Source: Porphyra umbilicalis (lineage: Eukaryota; Rhodophyta; Bangiophyceae; Bangiales; Bangiaceae). Taken from it: a stretch of 64,000 nt of DNA. The stretch is from contig KV918791.1 of assembly GCA_002049455.2 (NCBI GenBank), positions 310,001 through 374,000 of the forward strand. The letters run 5' to 3'. Positions 18,565 to 28,919 of this stretch are shown here, piece after piece. The position numbers and the translations under genes were made by a program. Every line of letters starts with the position of its first letter. Within the stretch, counting starts at the first letter, position 1. The notes under the pieces were generated by a model. It saw only the letters and a program-made list of their open reading frames with translations, was not told where the DNA came from and searched no databases.

Positions 18565-19933
18565 AACAGCCCGAGTGATCATCATATGCTTGGCGGGTTG
18601 CTGTTTCTACTCCGTTTTTTTGTTTTTTATCTCTCTGTGCGTTTATTATTTTAATTGACTTATTCTTTCTCATTGCCCAAAAGACAGTCTCGTATAACAA
18701 CGTAGTAGATGAAGCGAAGAACCATATCTCATCACGTCTTTATTTCTTTCTCGAAAACAGTCTCTGAGACTGGTCGCAGGGCAGAAAATCAGCGTGTTCG
18801 ACTGATGAACAAACGGATGAGCAACAGAATTATTATGCAGTTCTTCTGGCAGACAGTCCATGAGCAGGTGCAATAAATAGAGCAGGCCGATAGGGTCCAG
18901 GACAGACATTGATGTAGATCTTTCAGACGGACTGCGAAGCCTGCTGGCACATTACCCAACGGACAGTGATGAGGATCGTTCTCATGTCTGACTTACACAC
19001 AGGGTGGCACGATAGTCGCCTAACACATGTCCCGCGAATGAACGTGGAACGAGCTTCCACTTCGTTCTTCAGTCTGTATCAGCAGATGGTCAACCGGAAT
19101 GGCATTCTGGGTTAGTCAGCGAGCCATCATACGGAATGTGAAAAAAAGATAGAGCTGGAGACAAGCGCACTGACAAGGCTCTGGGTGATCTTCAAATCTA
19201 TGTGAGCGGTCTGTTCTGACGAACTGGTTTAGGGAAATTACTGTTTCCTTTTTCTCCAAACCATCATCAGCAAAACGATTGCGCAACCTGTGTAGTATAG
19301 CTGTTGATGGAAAAATGTCGCTGGACTATCGTCGAGAACAGTCTCTAGAACGATTCTCGCAACGATCCCGCTGTCGTCTCGCAGTCGTCATGACACGATC
19401 CGCGAAATTGCTCCCCGAATGATTCCACAGTCCACTTCCAGACTGTCTTCGCGATTCGCTCCAAGCAATCCCAGGGCGGTCTGTGCCATCATCTTCGGAA
19501 TTGTTTGACCATAAATCCAGGAGATAACCTTTTATAGATCTCAAAGTGATAATCCTGCAGATGTTCTCGAAGATAGTATTCCATCTCACAGTGTGTGGGA
19601 TCACACCGAATTTGTATTTTGTGTCCAGGATCAACTACCCCAGATTGCATACAGCAGGTTGAGAACAGGGGGGCTTTATTCTCTTGACCTCCATTTCAGC
19701 CGCCGGCTATTGAGATGTGCGACTCGTCAGCGCGGTCGTGCAAGTGCGCCGCACCCTTGGCTGGTGGCGTGGCGGCTCGTCAAGATCAACCTCGGGGGTT
19801 GGGACTGGAGCTGGGGATCGCCGCGCGGGACCACCACGCGGTAGCTGTGCTTTTCCCCCCCTTTTGCCAACCCTTCCCCCACTTGCTCGACGTGCCCCTC
19901 TTGCCCCATTGCCCCTTCACCACCGATCCAGCC
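18565..19933. other. AT-richer intergenic region
   Basis: No ORF with coding character. From about 19320 to 19480 the sequence is full of related short words (ACGATTC, CGATCC, CAGTC with TCGC), giving a loosely repetitive look but no clean unit. The stretch just before 19934 is a pyrimidine-rich leader of the GTPase gene. Confidence 0.45.
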
Positions 19934-21583
19934 ATGTCGGGTGTGGTGCAGGTCATCGATGGCGAAGGCCAGATGACCGACGCCCCGACCTGGTTTGACG
20001 ACGACGCGGAGCGGGGCCCCGATGCGCCGACGGTTGTCGCCATCCTGGGTGCGCAGGGCTCGGGCAAGTCGACGCTCCTCAATGAGCTCTTTGACACCTC
20101 CTTTGCTGTTGGCGATGCGGCCACCATTGGCGAAGCGACCACCGCGGGGGTGGCGGCGGCCAAGGCGTCGGCCGACGAGCGGCTGTTGGTGTTGGATGTG
20201 GAGGGCGCGGACGCGCGCTCCCGCGGCGCCGCCGGCCGCGCCTTTGCCAGCCGCTGCGCGTCGTTTGCCGCCGCGCTCGCGGACGTGGTGTTGCTCAATT
20301 TGTGGTACCACGATGTGGGGCGGGTGGAGGCGTCGAGCTACGCGCTGCTAAAGACGCTCTTTGCAGAGGTGGCCAAGAACGTGGCCAGCGGTGGGGACTT
20401 TCGCGTGGCCGTCGTCTTTGTCATCCGGGATGTGGAGCCCGGCGTCGACGCGGACGAGCTGCGGGACCTCCTCGTCGCCGACGCGATGGACCTGTGGGAG
20501 GGGCTAAAGATGGACGACGCGGGGCCGATGCAGTTGGAGGACCACGTCGACTTTTCGGTGGTGCCCCTGCCGCACAAGAAGCACGAGGGCGAGGCGTTTG
20601 CAGCGGCGACGGCGGCGTTTGGCGATCGCCTCGTCAACCCGGACCACGACGACTTTCTTCCCAAACCCGAGTACAGCAAGAACGTGCCGGCCGACGGTTT
20701 TGCGACGTTTAGCCGCTCCCTGTGGGACGCCTCGTACGCCGACTCGCACGGGGCGGATCGGGACGGGGCGGAGGTCGGCGCCGACGGGGAGGGCGGCGCC
20801 CTCGAAGCCACCTTTCGCTGCGACGAGATGTTCTCTGAGGTGCTTCAGTCCGCCTCGCGCGAGGTGTCGGAGCTGTCGCGGCAGCTCGACGGTGGGGAGA
20901 AGATCCCCTCCCTCGGCGCCAAGCTGGAGGAGCTGATCGCCCACGCGGGGGAGATTTACGAGGCTGGCACGGAGGCGTTTGTCGATGCGCCCGTGCACAG
21001 CCGCAAGCGGCGGGAGCTCGACGCAGTCGTCGACACCATGGCCCACACCGTCTTTGTCAAGCAGCTGCAAGCCATCCGGGAGAGCTGCCTGGCGGCCTTC
21101 AAGACGACGCTCGCGTCGGATGACATGCCGCCGGACTTTGCGTTCTTCTCCGCGGACAGCCAGTTTGTGCGGGAGGCGGAGGCTGCCAAGTTTGGCACCG
21201 CCGGCTGGACGTACGCGGCAGAACGGCAGGACCTGCAGGGCCTCATGCAGGAGATTACGGCGCAGAGGCGACGACTGACGGGCGCCAAGGCGGCGGCGCA
21301 GCAGCAGCAGGCGAGCGCCATGCAGTACCTGCAGATGCAGCAGGCGCAAATGCAGGCCCTGCAGCAGCAGCAGTTTGGGGGGGGGATTGGCCAGTGGAAT
21401 GTCAATGCGGCGTACCGGCCGCCGGACACCAACGTGAATGTGGCGCTCGGCTATGCGGCTGGTAAGACCAACCTGCAGGTCAACATGGTGCCGGACGAGA
21501 GCAGCTCGCTGGCGGGGCCCAATGGCTTCACGGCGGGCATCACCCCCGCCAACCTGGGCCTGTCGTTTAACGTGAACATGTAG
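19934..21583 (+). CDS. RHD3/Sey1-like dynamin-type GTPase without membrane hairpin
   Basis: ATG 19934 (MSGVVQVID) gives 549 residues. The GTPase core is clear: P-loop GAQGSGKST near residues 39-47, LDVEGADARSRG around 86-97 (G3), DVVLLNLWYHDVGR typical of RHD3/Sey1, and VFVIRDVE near 161 with the Arg-Asp pair that replaces NKxD in atlastin-like proteins. RHD3/Sey1 fuse ER tubules and are usually near 800 residues with two C-terminal membrane segments. Here the helical part is short and ends in a Gln-rich stretch (QQQQASAMQYLQMQQAQMQ) and a Gly/Asn-rich tail with no hydrophobic hairpin. It is therefore probably soluble or peripherally bound. In-frame codons upstream of this ATG show no conserved sequence. 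Confidence 0.8.
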   Translation: MSGVVQVIDGEGQMTDAPTWFDDDAERGPDAPTVVAILGAQGSGKSTLLNELFDTSFAVGDAATIGEATTAGVAAAKASADERLLVLDVEGADARSRGAAGRAFASRCASFAAALADVVLLNLWYHDVGRVEASSYALLKTLFAEVAKNVASGGDFRVAVVFVIRDVEPGVDADELRDLLVADAMDLWEGLKMDDAGPMQLEDHVDFSVVPLPHKKHEGEAFAAATAAFGDRLVNPDHDDFLPKPEYSKNVPADGFATFSRSLWDASYADSHGADRDGAEVGADGEGGALEATFRCDEMFSEVLQSASREVSELSRQLDGGEKIPSLGAKLEELIAHAGEIYEAGTEAFVDAPVHSRKRRELDAVVDTMAHTVFVKQLQAIRESCLAAFKTTLASDDMPPDFAFFSADSQFVREAEAAKFGTAGWTYAAERQDLQGLMQEITAQRRRLTGAKAAAQQQQASAMQYLQMQQAQMQALQQQQFGGGIGQWNVNAAYRPPDTNVNVALGYAAGKTNLQVNMVPDESSSLAGPNGFTAGITPANLGLSFNVNM

Positions 21584-22052
21584 GGTGTGGGGGCTAGGTC
21601 GATGCGTGTCTGCGGTGTGTGCGTGACTAGAGTGCTCTCGTTCTGTTGTTTTTTTTGGAGCGCTGTTCGAGCGTCCTCGCTTGATACGGTCTCTTCGCCC
21701 TTGGCGTGGCTACCGATCAGCCACCCCCTGGTTTGCCTGGCCCATGCTGCACCGCGTCACAGTAGTCGTTGCGTGGCCAACGTCGGCTTCCGGTGAGCGC
21801 GTAGGATTGACAAGCATCCGCATGGCGGTCAAGGTGACAAGCACACGCTGGCCGTGCGAAGGCGCCCGTGAGGTGGTCTGTTTGCCTCTTGATCAGGCCG
21901 TTGGGACAGCTTTATTTGCACACTCCACATACAAGAAAAAAAATGACAAGACGAGCTCTCCACCTAGAAGACGCTGTCGGAACAGTCGCCGACGCGCACA
22001 GTCGCAATCAGCACACGGGCTGCGAGAGGCCCGCACCCATGCGAGCACCATC
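21584..22052. other. Convergent spacer between the GTPase and B12D-LEA genes
   Basis: It contains both 3' ends; T-rich (near 21648) and A-rich (near 21940) stretches may be polyadenylation regions. Nothing else was seen. Confidence 0.5.
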
Positions 22053-24143
22053 TTACTTGACCGACACGGCCGGCAGCGGCCGGCGGCCCGCCTCCGTCCC
22101 GGCCACCGTGGTCGCCGCCGCCGCTGCCAACGACGCCGCAGACCCGTCCGTTGCCTCCACGACTGGCACGTCCTTGCCGGCCACAATCACGGCGGGCACG
22201 GCCGGGTCGTTGGCCCGCGTTGGCATCGTCGCGTCCTCCACCACCTCCTTGGCCGATTTGTACGCCGACGCCGACGCGTCGGTCACCTTGTGCACGCCCG
22301 TCTTGACCTTGGCCTCGACCCCCGACGTTGACTCGCGCGTCGCGTCGTACGCTTCGTACGCCTTGGATTGGACGGTGTGGGCAGCGGTGGACGCCGAGTC
22401 GGCCACCGTGTGGGCGGCCGACAGGACCTTCTCCTCGCCCACCTCCACCAGGTGGGAGGTCGTGTCAACAACGTGGTGCAGCGTCTCCTTGGCCGACTCG
22501 TAGTAGCCCACCGCGGCGTCCTTGCCAGCTGCAGCCTTGTGGGCAACGGTGTCGGCGGCGGCAGCAGCTCGTGCCTTGGCGGCCGCCGCCTTGTCCGACG
22601 CGGTCTCGGCAGCATCCGCGGCCCGAGCCTTGCCCGCCTCGTACGTTTGCTCGGCCGAGCGCTTGGCCGCCGCCGCCTGGTCCGACACAGTGTCCGCCAC
22701 GTCTGCTGCGCGCGCCTTGCCCGCCTCGTAGGTCTGCTCGGCCGAGCGCTTGGCGGCCGCCGCCTTATCAGCAACGGTGTCGGCGGCATCCGCCGCGCGC
22801 TCCTTGCCCGCCTCGTACGTCTGCTCGGCCGAGCGCTTGGCCGCGGCCGCCTTGTCCGACGCAGTGTCCGCCACGTCTGCCGCGCGCGCCTTGCCCGCCT
22901 CGTACGTTTGCTCCGCCGAGTGCTTGGCGGACACCGCCTTCATGTGCGCCGTGTCTGCCGCGTCCGCGGCCGTCTCCTTGGCCGAGTCCACCGCGCCGGC
23001 GGCACGGGCCTTGGCCGCCGCCGCCTTGTCGGCAACCGTGTCGGCAGCGTCCGCGGCCCGGGCCTTGCCCGCCTCGTAGGTCTGCTCGGCCGAGCGCTTG
23101 ACGGCCGCCGCCTTATCAGCAACGGTGTCGGCGGCATCCGCCGCGCGCTCCTTGCCCGCCTCGTACGTCTGCTCGGCCGAGCGCTTGGCCGCGGCCGCCT
23201 TGTCCGACGCAGTGTCCGCCACGTCTGCCGCGCGCGCCTTGCCCGCCTCGTACGTTTGCTCCGCCGAGTGCTTGGCGGACACCGCCTTCATGTGCGCCGT
23301 GTCTGCCGCGTCCGCGGCCGTCTCCTTGGCCGAGTCCACCGCGCCGGCGGCACGGGCCTTGGCCGCTGCTGCCTTGTCGGCAACCGTGTCAGCGGCATCC
23401 GCCGCGCGCGCCTTGCCCGCCTCGTACGTTTGCTCGGCCGAGCGCTTGGCGGCGGCCGCCTTGTCCGACGCAGTGTCCGCCGCATCTGCCGCGCGTGCCT
23501 TGCCCGCATCGTAGGTTTCTTCCGCCGAGTGCTTGGCGGACACCGCCTTCATGTGCGCCGTGTCCGCAGCGTTCGCGGCCGTTCCCTTGGCCGACTCAAC
23601 GGCACCCGCCGCCCGGTCCTTGGCCGCCGCCGCCGTGTCCGACACGGTCTTGGCCGCGTCGGCGGCGCCCGCCTTGGCCGCATCAGCCGCCTCGGCCGCA
23701 CGCGCGGTAGCGTCAACGGGCGTCCCGTCCTCCCGGATGACCCGGACAGGTGCAGCGTCAACGTCCTCGTCCGCGTCGCCCGCGTCCTCCTCCTCCTCCT
23801 CATCCTCATCCGCTTCCGGCATGACCATGGCAGACGGGGGGAACTGCGGGTTTGGCGTGCGCTTGGCATCCATAATCTCATTGGCGGAGCGGAAGACCGA
23901 GATGGACCGGTTGGCCGCCGCCGACGACCACAACGGCTTGACATCGTCCTCCACGTGGCTGTACTGCGACTCGACGCCACTCCGGCGGGCCTTCTTATCC
24001 CACGTCACGCTCGGGTCGTTAAACGCCTTGTTGTACACGAAGTAGGTGCAGATGCCGAGCGCACCGCCGATCGCAGCCGCCAGCGGGTACACCTCCGCGC
24101 GGACCCATCGGCTCTTGAAAGACGCCCATTTGGTGGTCTGCAT
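22053..24143 (-). CDS. B12D-domain protein fused to LEA-type (group 3) repeats
   Basis: ATG at 24143 (MQTTKWASF) gives 696 residues. Residues 10-75 match the B12D/MLRQ family of small mitochondrial complex I-associated proteins: [10 protein letters not shown], one membrane segment ([16 protein letters not shown]) and [12 protein letters not shown] short acidic stretch follows ([18 protein letters not shown]). The remaining 500 or so residues are Ala/Lys/Asp-rich amphipathic repeats such as [26 protein letters not shown], the pattern of group 3 LEA proteins that protect membranes and enzymes on drying. A 348-bp block (116 residues) occurs twice almost unchanged, near 22760-23107 and 23108-23455. 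I infer a membrane-anchored desiccation protectant, perhaps on the inner mitochondrial membrane. An intertidal alga would need one. The joining of these two families is unusual. Confidence 0.8.
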   Translation of the reverse strand: MQTTKWASFKSRWVRAEVYPLAAAIGGALGICTYFVYNKAFNDPSVTWDKKARRSGVESQYSHVEDDVKPLWSSAAANRSISVFRSANEIMDAKRTPNPQFPPSAMVMPEADEDEEEEEDAGDADEDVDAAPVRVIREDGTPVDATARAAEAADAAKAGAADAAKTVSDTAAAAKDRAAGAVESAKGTAANAADTAHMKAVSAKHSAEETYDAGKARAADAADTASDKAAAAKRSAEQTYEAGKARAADAADTVADKAAAAKARAAGAVDSAKETAADAADTAHMKAVSAKHSAEQTYEAGKARAADVADTASDKAAAAKRSAEQTYEAGKERAADAADTVADKAAAVKRSAEQTYEAGKARAADAADTVADKAAAAKARAAGAVDSAKETAADAADTAHMKAVSAKHSAEQTYEAGKARAADVADTASDKAAAAKRSAEQTYEAGKERAADAADTVADKAAAAKRSAEQTYEAGKARAADVADTVSDQAAAAKRSAEQTYEAGKARAADAAETASDKAAAAKARAAAAADTVAHKAAAGKDAAVGYYESAKETLHHVVDTTSHLVEVGEEKVLSAAHTVADSASTAAHTVQSKAYEAYDATRESTSGVEAKVKTGVHKVTDASASAYKSAKEVVEDATMPTRANDPAVPAVIVAGKDVPVVEATDGSAASLAAAAATTVAGTEAGRRPLPAVSVK

Positions 24144-24773
24144 GGTTGCGGCAGGCCGGCGGCGGCGGTGGAGGAGCACTACGCTTCCGCGTGACCAGTG
24201 TCGAGACGGGCGGCGGCGGGGGCGGTCGAGGGGGTGAGGGGTGCGGGGCACGACGGCGGATCAAGCCGGGGAGCCGCGGTCGCCGGCAGCAGGGTCGTCG
24301 GCAGCGCACCCGCCAGCACGTCTAGGCAGGGGAACAAGACGGGCACGGTCCACGACAAAGCGGCGCCCCGCCGACGCAGTTGCACGGCCACAAACAAGAA
24401 TGTGGTTGCGAGCCGCCGGTGTGCAAAGGCGATGCCAATCGGCGCGATCCAGCGAGCATGAGGTCGACAAGCTCCAATTGCAGTCATTGAGTGGGGTAGC
24501 TGCAGTATGCAAGTACAGTGTTGTGCGCCAAGTCTAGCCTTGTGGATGGAAGAGCTTCACAACTTGGTACTTGCTGCTTGGTGACAATACAATTTCCACC
24601 TCCAGACCAGAAAAATCGTGTCGCATTCACACATCTCGAAAAATCTCGCGGACCTCGTCACTCGCTACACAAGTGGAAGTGCTGGTGGTGGTCTGGTAGG
24701 TGGCCTGGCGGCTACGTCCAGCTCCACAGCTCCCCTGTCCAGGCGCACCCGTGCTCGCCTGGCGTGCTGCCCC
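24144..24773. promoter_or_regulatory. Divergent intergenic region (B12D-LEA / ESRP-like genes)
   Basis: The 630-base stretch separates two divergent starts and should hold both promoters. No strong TATA box was seen; there is an AT-richer patch near 24500-24620. Confidence 0.4.
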
Positions 24774-26239
24774 ATGTTGCCAGCTACCATCCAGCCTCCT
24801 GCCAGCCTCTTGCTCGGCGCCTCCTCCACACCGGTCCCTCTACCGCGGGTCCGTCTGCGACGCGGCGTCCGCCCCCCCGCCTCGTGTCGCGTGCGGGCAT
24901 CGCCGCGGCCCGCGGGCGGCGGGCCCGGGCCGCCACGCGCGGCGGCATGGCGGCGGCGGCGGCGGCGGCGGCGGCACCCCCCCCCCCCCACCCCGCGGGG
25001 CGCTCCCCCCCTCGCCTCCACCTGCGACGTGCTGCTCGTGTTGGACTTTGTGACGGCGACGGACGCGTCGGGCGACCTCGCCCGCCGCCAAATCGTGCGC
25101 TGGTGCTGGGCCGCCGTCGACACGCGCACCGCCGAGGTGGTCGACGCGCAGGCCATTTTGGTCGCCCCAGACTGGGTGAGCGGGGGCGGCCACACGGCCG
25201 CCGCCGCAGCCGCCGCAGCCGCCGTGGCGGCGGCGGCGGCGGCAGACCGTGGCGCGCCGGCGGCGGGGGTGGGCCGTGGCGTGTCCGCCACGGCCACCCC
25301 GTCTGACGACAATGGCGGCGGCGGCGACGGCGGCGGCGGCGGCGGCAGCGGCGGCGGCGTCGGTGCCGCCGCCACGACCGGGACCGCGTCCGGCCTGTTG
25401 GCGGCGGGGGTCCCCCTGGCGACCGCCGTGCGGCTCTTTGAGGTGCACCTGGCGGCCACGCACGGCCCGGCGACGCGCCTCCTGTGCGTCACCGACGGCC
25501 CGTGGCAGCTCAAGCAGCAGCTTGCCGACGAAGGGTGGCGCAAATCCGTGCCCCTGCCCCCCCTCCTCCGCTCCTTTTTCGACTTGCGCACGCACTACCG
25601 CGCGTCCTACCCGACCGGCGGCGCGCACCCGCCGCTGTGCGCGGCGGATATGGCGCGGGCGCGGGGGCTCCCCCCCCCCCCCCCCCCCCCCACCCCGCCC
25701 TCGACCGCGTGGCGCTCATGGCGTCGGTCGTGGCGCGCCTGCTGCGCGACGGGCACCCCTTCCTCGTGCCCGAGCTCGCGTGCGAGCTCGACTTTTCCGC
25801 CCGCCCCCCCGCGCCGGGCGCCCTCATCACCGACGGGGTGCCCGCGGGGGGGCTCCTCCGCCTCCGGGGCCTCCCGTGGGCGGCCTCAGAGGCGGACGTA
25901 ACGCGCTTCCTCGACGGCGTGTCCCTCCTGCACGGCGCCCACGTGCGCCTCGTCACCGACGGCGGGGGGCGGGTGACGGGGGAGGCGTTTGTGCAGGCGG
26001 CGGGGGCGCCGGCCGTCGCCGCGGCCGTCGCGTCGCACCACCGGCGGCCGCTCGGGCGGCGGTACGTAGAGGTGTTCCGCTCGAGCCCGTGGGAGATGGG
26101 CATGCACCTGTCGCGCGCGGGCGCCGAGGGCGACCGCGAGGCCCGCGGGCGGGGGGGGGGGGGGGGGACGCTGCCGCCGCCGCCGCCGCTGGGGGGGGGG
26201 GGGGGGGGGGGCTGGGGGGGGGGGGGGGGACGTCCGTGA
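24774..26239 (+). CDS. ESRP-like RNA-binding protein: DEDDh-nuclease-like domain plus hnRNP F/H-type RRM
   Basis: The nuclease-like part reads from ATG 24774, or from ATG 24946 (MAAAAAAA) if the poly-C near 24976 is mis-sized. CDVLLVLDFVTATD opens the domain. LLCVTDGPWQLKQQL and VPLPPLLRSFFDLRTHYR follow, close to the N-terminal DnaQ-like domain of metazoan ESRP/Fusilli splicing regulators. At the roughly 20-base poly-C run (25671-25690) the frame must change. The next frame gives VALMASVVARLLRDGHPF and one quasi-RRM: LLRLRGLPWAASEADVTRFL, then GEAFVQ and RRYVEVFRSS. Family members have three RRMs; only one is found before poly-G runs at 26150-26230 scramble the frame. Frames near 26240-26525 may hold a low-complexity tail. 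A role in RNA binding or alternative splicing is inferred from the family. Confidence 0.6.
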
Positions 26240-26364
26240 CGCGGCGGCGGCGGCCGACGTGGCCGGCCGCAACCGACGCGGCGGGCGGCGGGCGCGGGGG
26301 CACCGCCGTGGGGGGGGGGGGCGCCGCCGCCAGTGTGACGGGGCGCGGCCTGCCGCCCGCCGCC

Positions 26365-26407
<43 letters not shown>

Positions 26408-26525
26408 CGGCGGGGGTGCCCGCAGCGTCGGCGGCGGCGCCACCTGGGGGGGGGGGCTCCCGCCGTGTCCGGCCCCGTTTGTGACGTCGGCGCCGCCGCG
26501 GGTGCTGCACCTCGCGCTGCCGTGA

Positions 26526-27180
26526 CGGGCGCGGGGGGGGCGGCGGGCACGCGGCCGCGGCGGTCCGTGACGGGGCCGCCTCGTGCCGACGCGGGGGGGC
26601 GGCCACGCCCGGGGACGCGGCTCTGCGTGGCGTTGCCGCCCGGCTCTAACTATGCGCTTGGTGGTCTGCCGCTTGGCTGCTGCGCTGTGCTCGTCACGCT
26701 GCTCGTGGCGTCTGCAGGGCGGGCGCCGCGGCGGCGACCGCGACGGGCGTCACGTCGAGCGGATCGCCCTCTGAATTCCTGCCGGCACAACCGCCGACGT
26801 GCAAGCCGCTGACCGTCCTCCCGCGCCATGGCATGGGCTGCTCGCGCATCCTCCACTCATGTCGTTGGGGAACGACCGAAAGCTCCGCGGTCCCAGCGTG
26901 GTGTGTTCTCCTCTACACCCTTACCCATTCTGCGTGCGGTGTGCGCCTTCTCTCTGAGATGGTCGCTCTCCCGCTTTGGCAAGCCCCATGCTCCTCCGTC
27001 TCTCAATTTGGGCCCATGGTCATGCTCACGAGCCCGACATCGATACGCCACTTTTCCTGCGCTGCAAACCCGTGGCGGGAGGAGTGGCCTCACGCGCTCC
27101 AGCGCTCCAGGCAACACCAACCTATTTACATGTGTTTGTCGTGTTGGTCAGCGGGAGACTTGGCCCAGCTCCGCGCTGTC
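26526..27180. other. Spacer without recognisable gene
   Basis: Frames of about 200 residues are open but run into the MITE that follows and show no domain, so I do not call them. Nothing else was seen. Confidence 0.4.
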
Positions 27181-27188
27181 GTTTGGAC
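27181..27188. repeat. 8-bp target duplication of the hAT MITE, left copy
   Basis: GTTTGGAC here is repeated at 27692-27699 on the other side of the element. Confidence 0.85.
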
Positions 27189-27691
27189 TAGGGTTGCACA
27201 CGACGCCCCTATTTCGGGGGCGTCAGGGGCGCGCGACGGATATGACGCCTTATGGTCGTTGCGCCAAAAGCTGGACAGTCCCAGACAGGCGGATCGACGT
27301 TTGGGCCAATCAAACGCACAAAAGCGCCTCTTTGACAGGCCTGGACTCTCCACTTTTTGGCGGAACGACAATACTGACGCCCCATTAGGCAGCCAAAACG
27401 CCCTCACGACGCCCCAAGTAGCACCCTCAATATTCTCCATATCGTTTGAGTAGCACCCATATCGCGCTCTCATATCTCATTTTTGTGTCCAGACTGGGTG
27501 CCTGTCCCCAACCAAGGTGCACAGCCGCCACCTGCTGAATCATGTGGACTCCCCTGAAAACTTCCTCTTCGCGACGCCTTGTTGACGCCCTTTTGAGTTG
27601 GGGCGTTAGGGGCGCACGACGCCCAAATGACGCCCTGGTGACGCCCTTAACGACGCCCTTAACGACGCCCCGGGCGTTCTGAGCAACCCTA
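27189..27691. mobile_element. Non-autonomous hAT-type MITE, 503 bp
   Basis: The element begins TAGGGTTGC and ends GCAACCCTA (perfect 9-bp terminal inverted repeats; similarity runs on to about 21 bp with a few mismatches). It is flanked by the 8-bp direct repeat GTTTGGAC at 27181-27188 and 27692-27699. An 8-bp target duplication and a YAGGG start are marks of hAT elements. The interior has no ORF of note but many copies of GACGCCC or its complement, clustered near both ends like hAT subterminal transposase-binding motifs. Confidence 0.85.
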
Positions 27692-27699
27692 GTTTGGAC

Positions 27700-28919
27700 A
27701 ACAAGCCCAAATTTCAGTGTCAAGCCCAACGCGTGAGTGGAATGCTCTCGCTGGAGTACACCGTGACACGGCTGCATCTCCGCAATAGAATCTCGAGGCC
27801 CTTGCAAAGCGGAGCGGCGGGCGCCGCTCGACGCATCATTCGTCAGCTGCTGTTGTGGGGCTGGCGGCCAGTCAGACGTTGGGAACGCCGCCCGCCTGTG
27901 GTGGCGCGGCCCCCAAATTTCGCGCGAGGCCGACAAACCCTCGCCACGGCGGTCCGCGCGGGGGGGGGGGGACGGGTGGGCGCGGGAAAGGCCGGATAAG
28001 GTGTCGCGGACGACGTTTGGAACGCGCAACGAGCAGCAGGGGCGCGGGCGCTTTTTTTTGATGCGCGCGGGGCGCGCGCGTGGCAACGTCGGTGTCGCTG
28101 ACGCCCTCGCGGCCAGCAGACACGTGCAGGCTGCGCAGCGCGGCGCTTTTGGGTTGGCCCACCTGGGCCTGCCCGAGACGGCGGCGACGAGCCCGCGCCG
28201 AGCTCCAGCACATATATATTGCGAAAATTATCCGCTGGCGCACGCCACGACACCCCCCCGCCCCGTGCCCCCTTCTGTGCTGGTCGGACGGGCCGCGGCG
28301 CATCGCGCCGCCCGGGCGGGTGCTTGGCGCGGGCGTCGGCGTGCCCCCGGCACGAGCGTTTGGCAGCCGCGCGCGTTTGTGGGGCGTCAGCGCGGGGGCC
28401 CGCCGACCAATGCCCCCGCGGCGGTGTCGCGGCGGGGGCTGCTGCGTCACGCGCGTGCGTCACGTCGAGGGCGCGCCGCAGTCGGTGGTCGTCGCCGTCG
28501 CGCGTGCCCCACCGCGTCCGCCGACGTGGCGGTGGCCTCGCCGGCCGCCGCCGCCGTCGGCCGCCTGGGCCCAGCGGGCGCCGGCCGCCACCCCATGACG
28601 CGTCCCGCGTAGCGGCCACGGGGGAGTCGGTCCCTGCTGCCACACGTGCGTCACGCTCCTGTCTTCACGCGGCCCTTGGCCGCGCCGCTCCCCCCGCACC
28701 CGCCCTGCCACGTCGCTCTGACCTGGTTTTTTGTGGCTGCCGGTCCGCGTGCTTCGCTACTGCAATCGCTGCCGCCGCCGCCACGGTCGTTATTGCCACC
28801 CCTTCTGCCGCCCTTGCCGCTCTCCCTACCGCTGCCGCTGCCTGCTGGCAAGCCGCGAGCACGGTCCGGCCGACACAACGGCCAGCGGCTACGCCGAACC
28901 GTCTTTGACCCCTGCCGAC
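27700..28919. other. GC-rich spacer upstream of the Cut8-like gene
   Basis: Open frames on both strands are compositional. CACATATATATTG near 28209 is a TATA-like patch about 700 bp before the next ATG. A leading exon of the next gene could hide here, but no splice pair is compelling. Confidence 0.4.

Noticed and set aside
22368-24194. 608-residue plus-strand ORF rich in Arg, Leu and Val
   Set aside because: It is the antisense shadow of the LEA repeats, and the minus strand has B12D and LEA homology.
26828-27453. Two overlapping plus-strand ORFs of about 190-200 residues
   Set aside because: They run into the hAT MITE and show no domain or codon bias.
27600-27700. Telomere-like AACCCTA
   Set aside because: It occurs once, as the terminal inverted repeat of the hAT MITE, not as an array.
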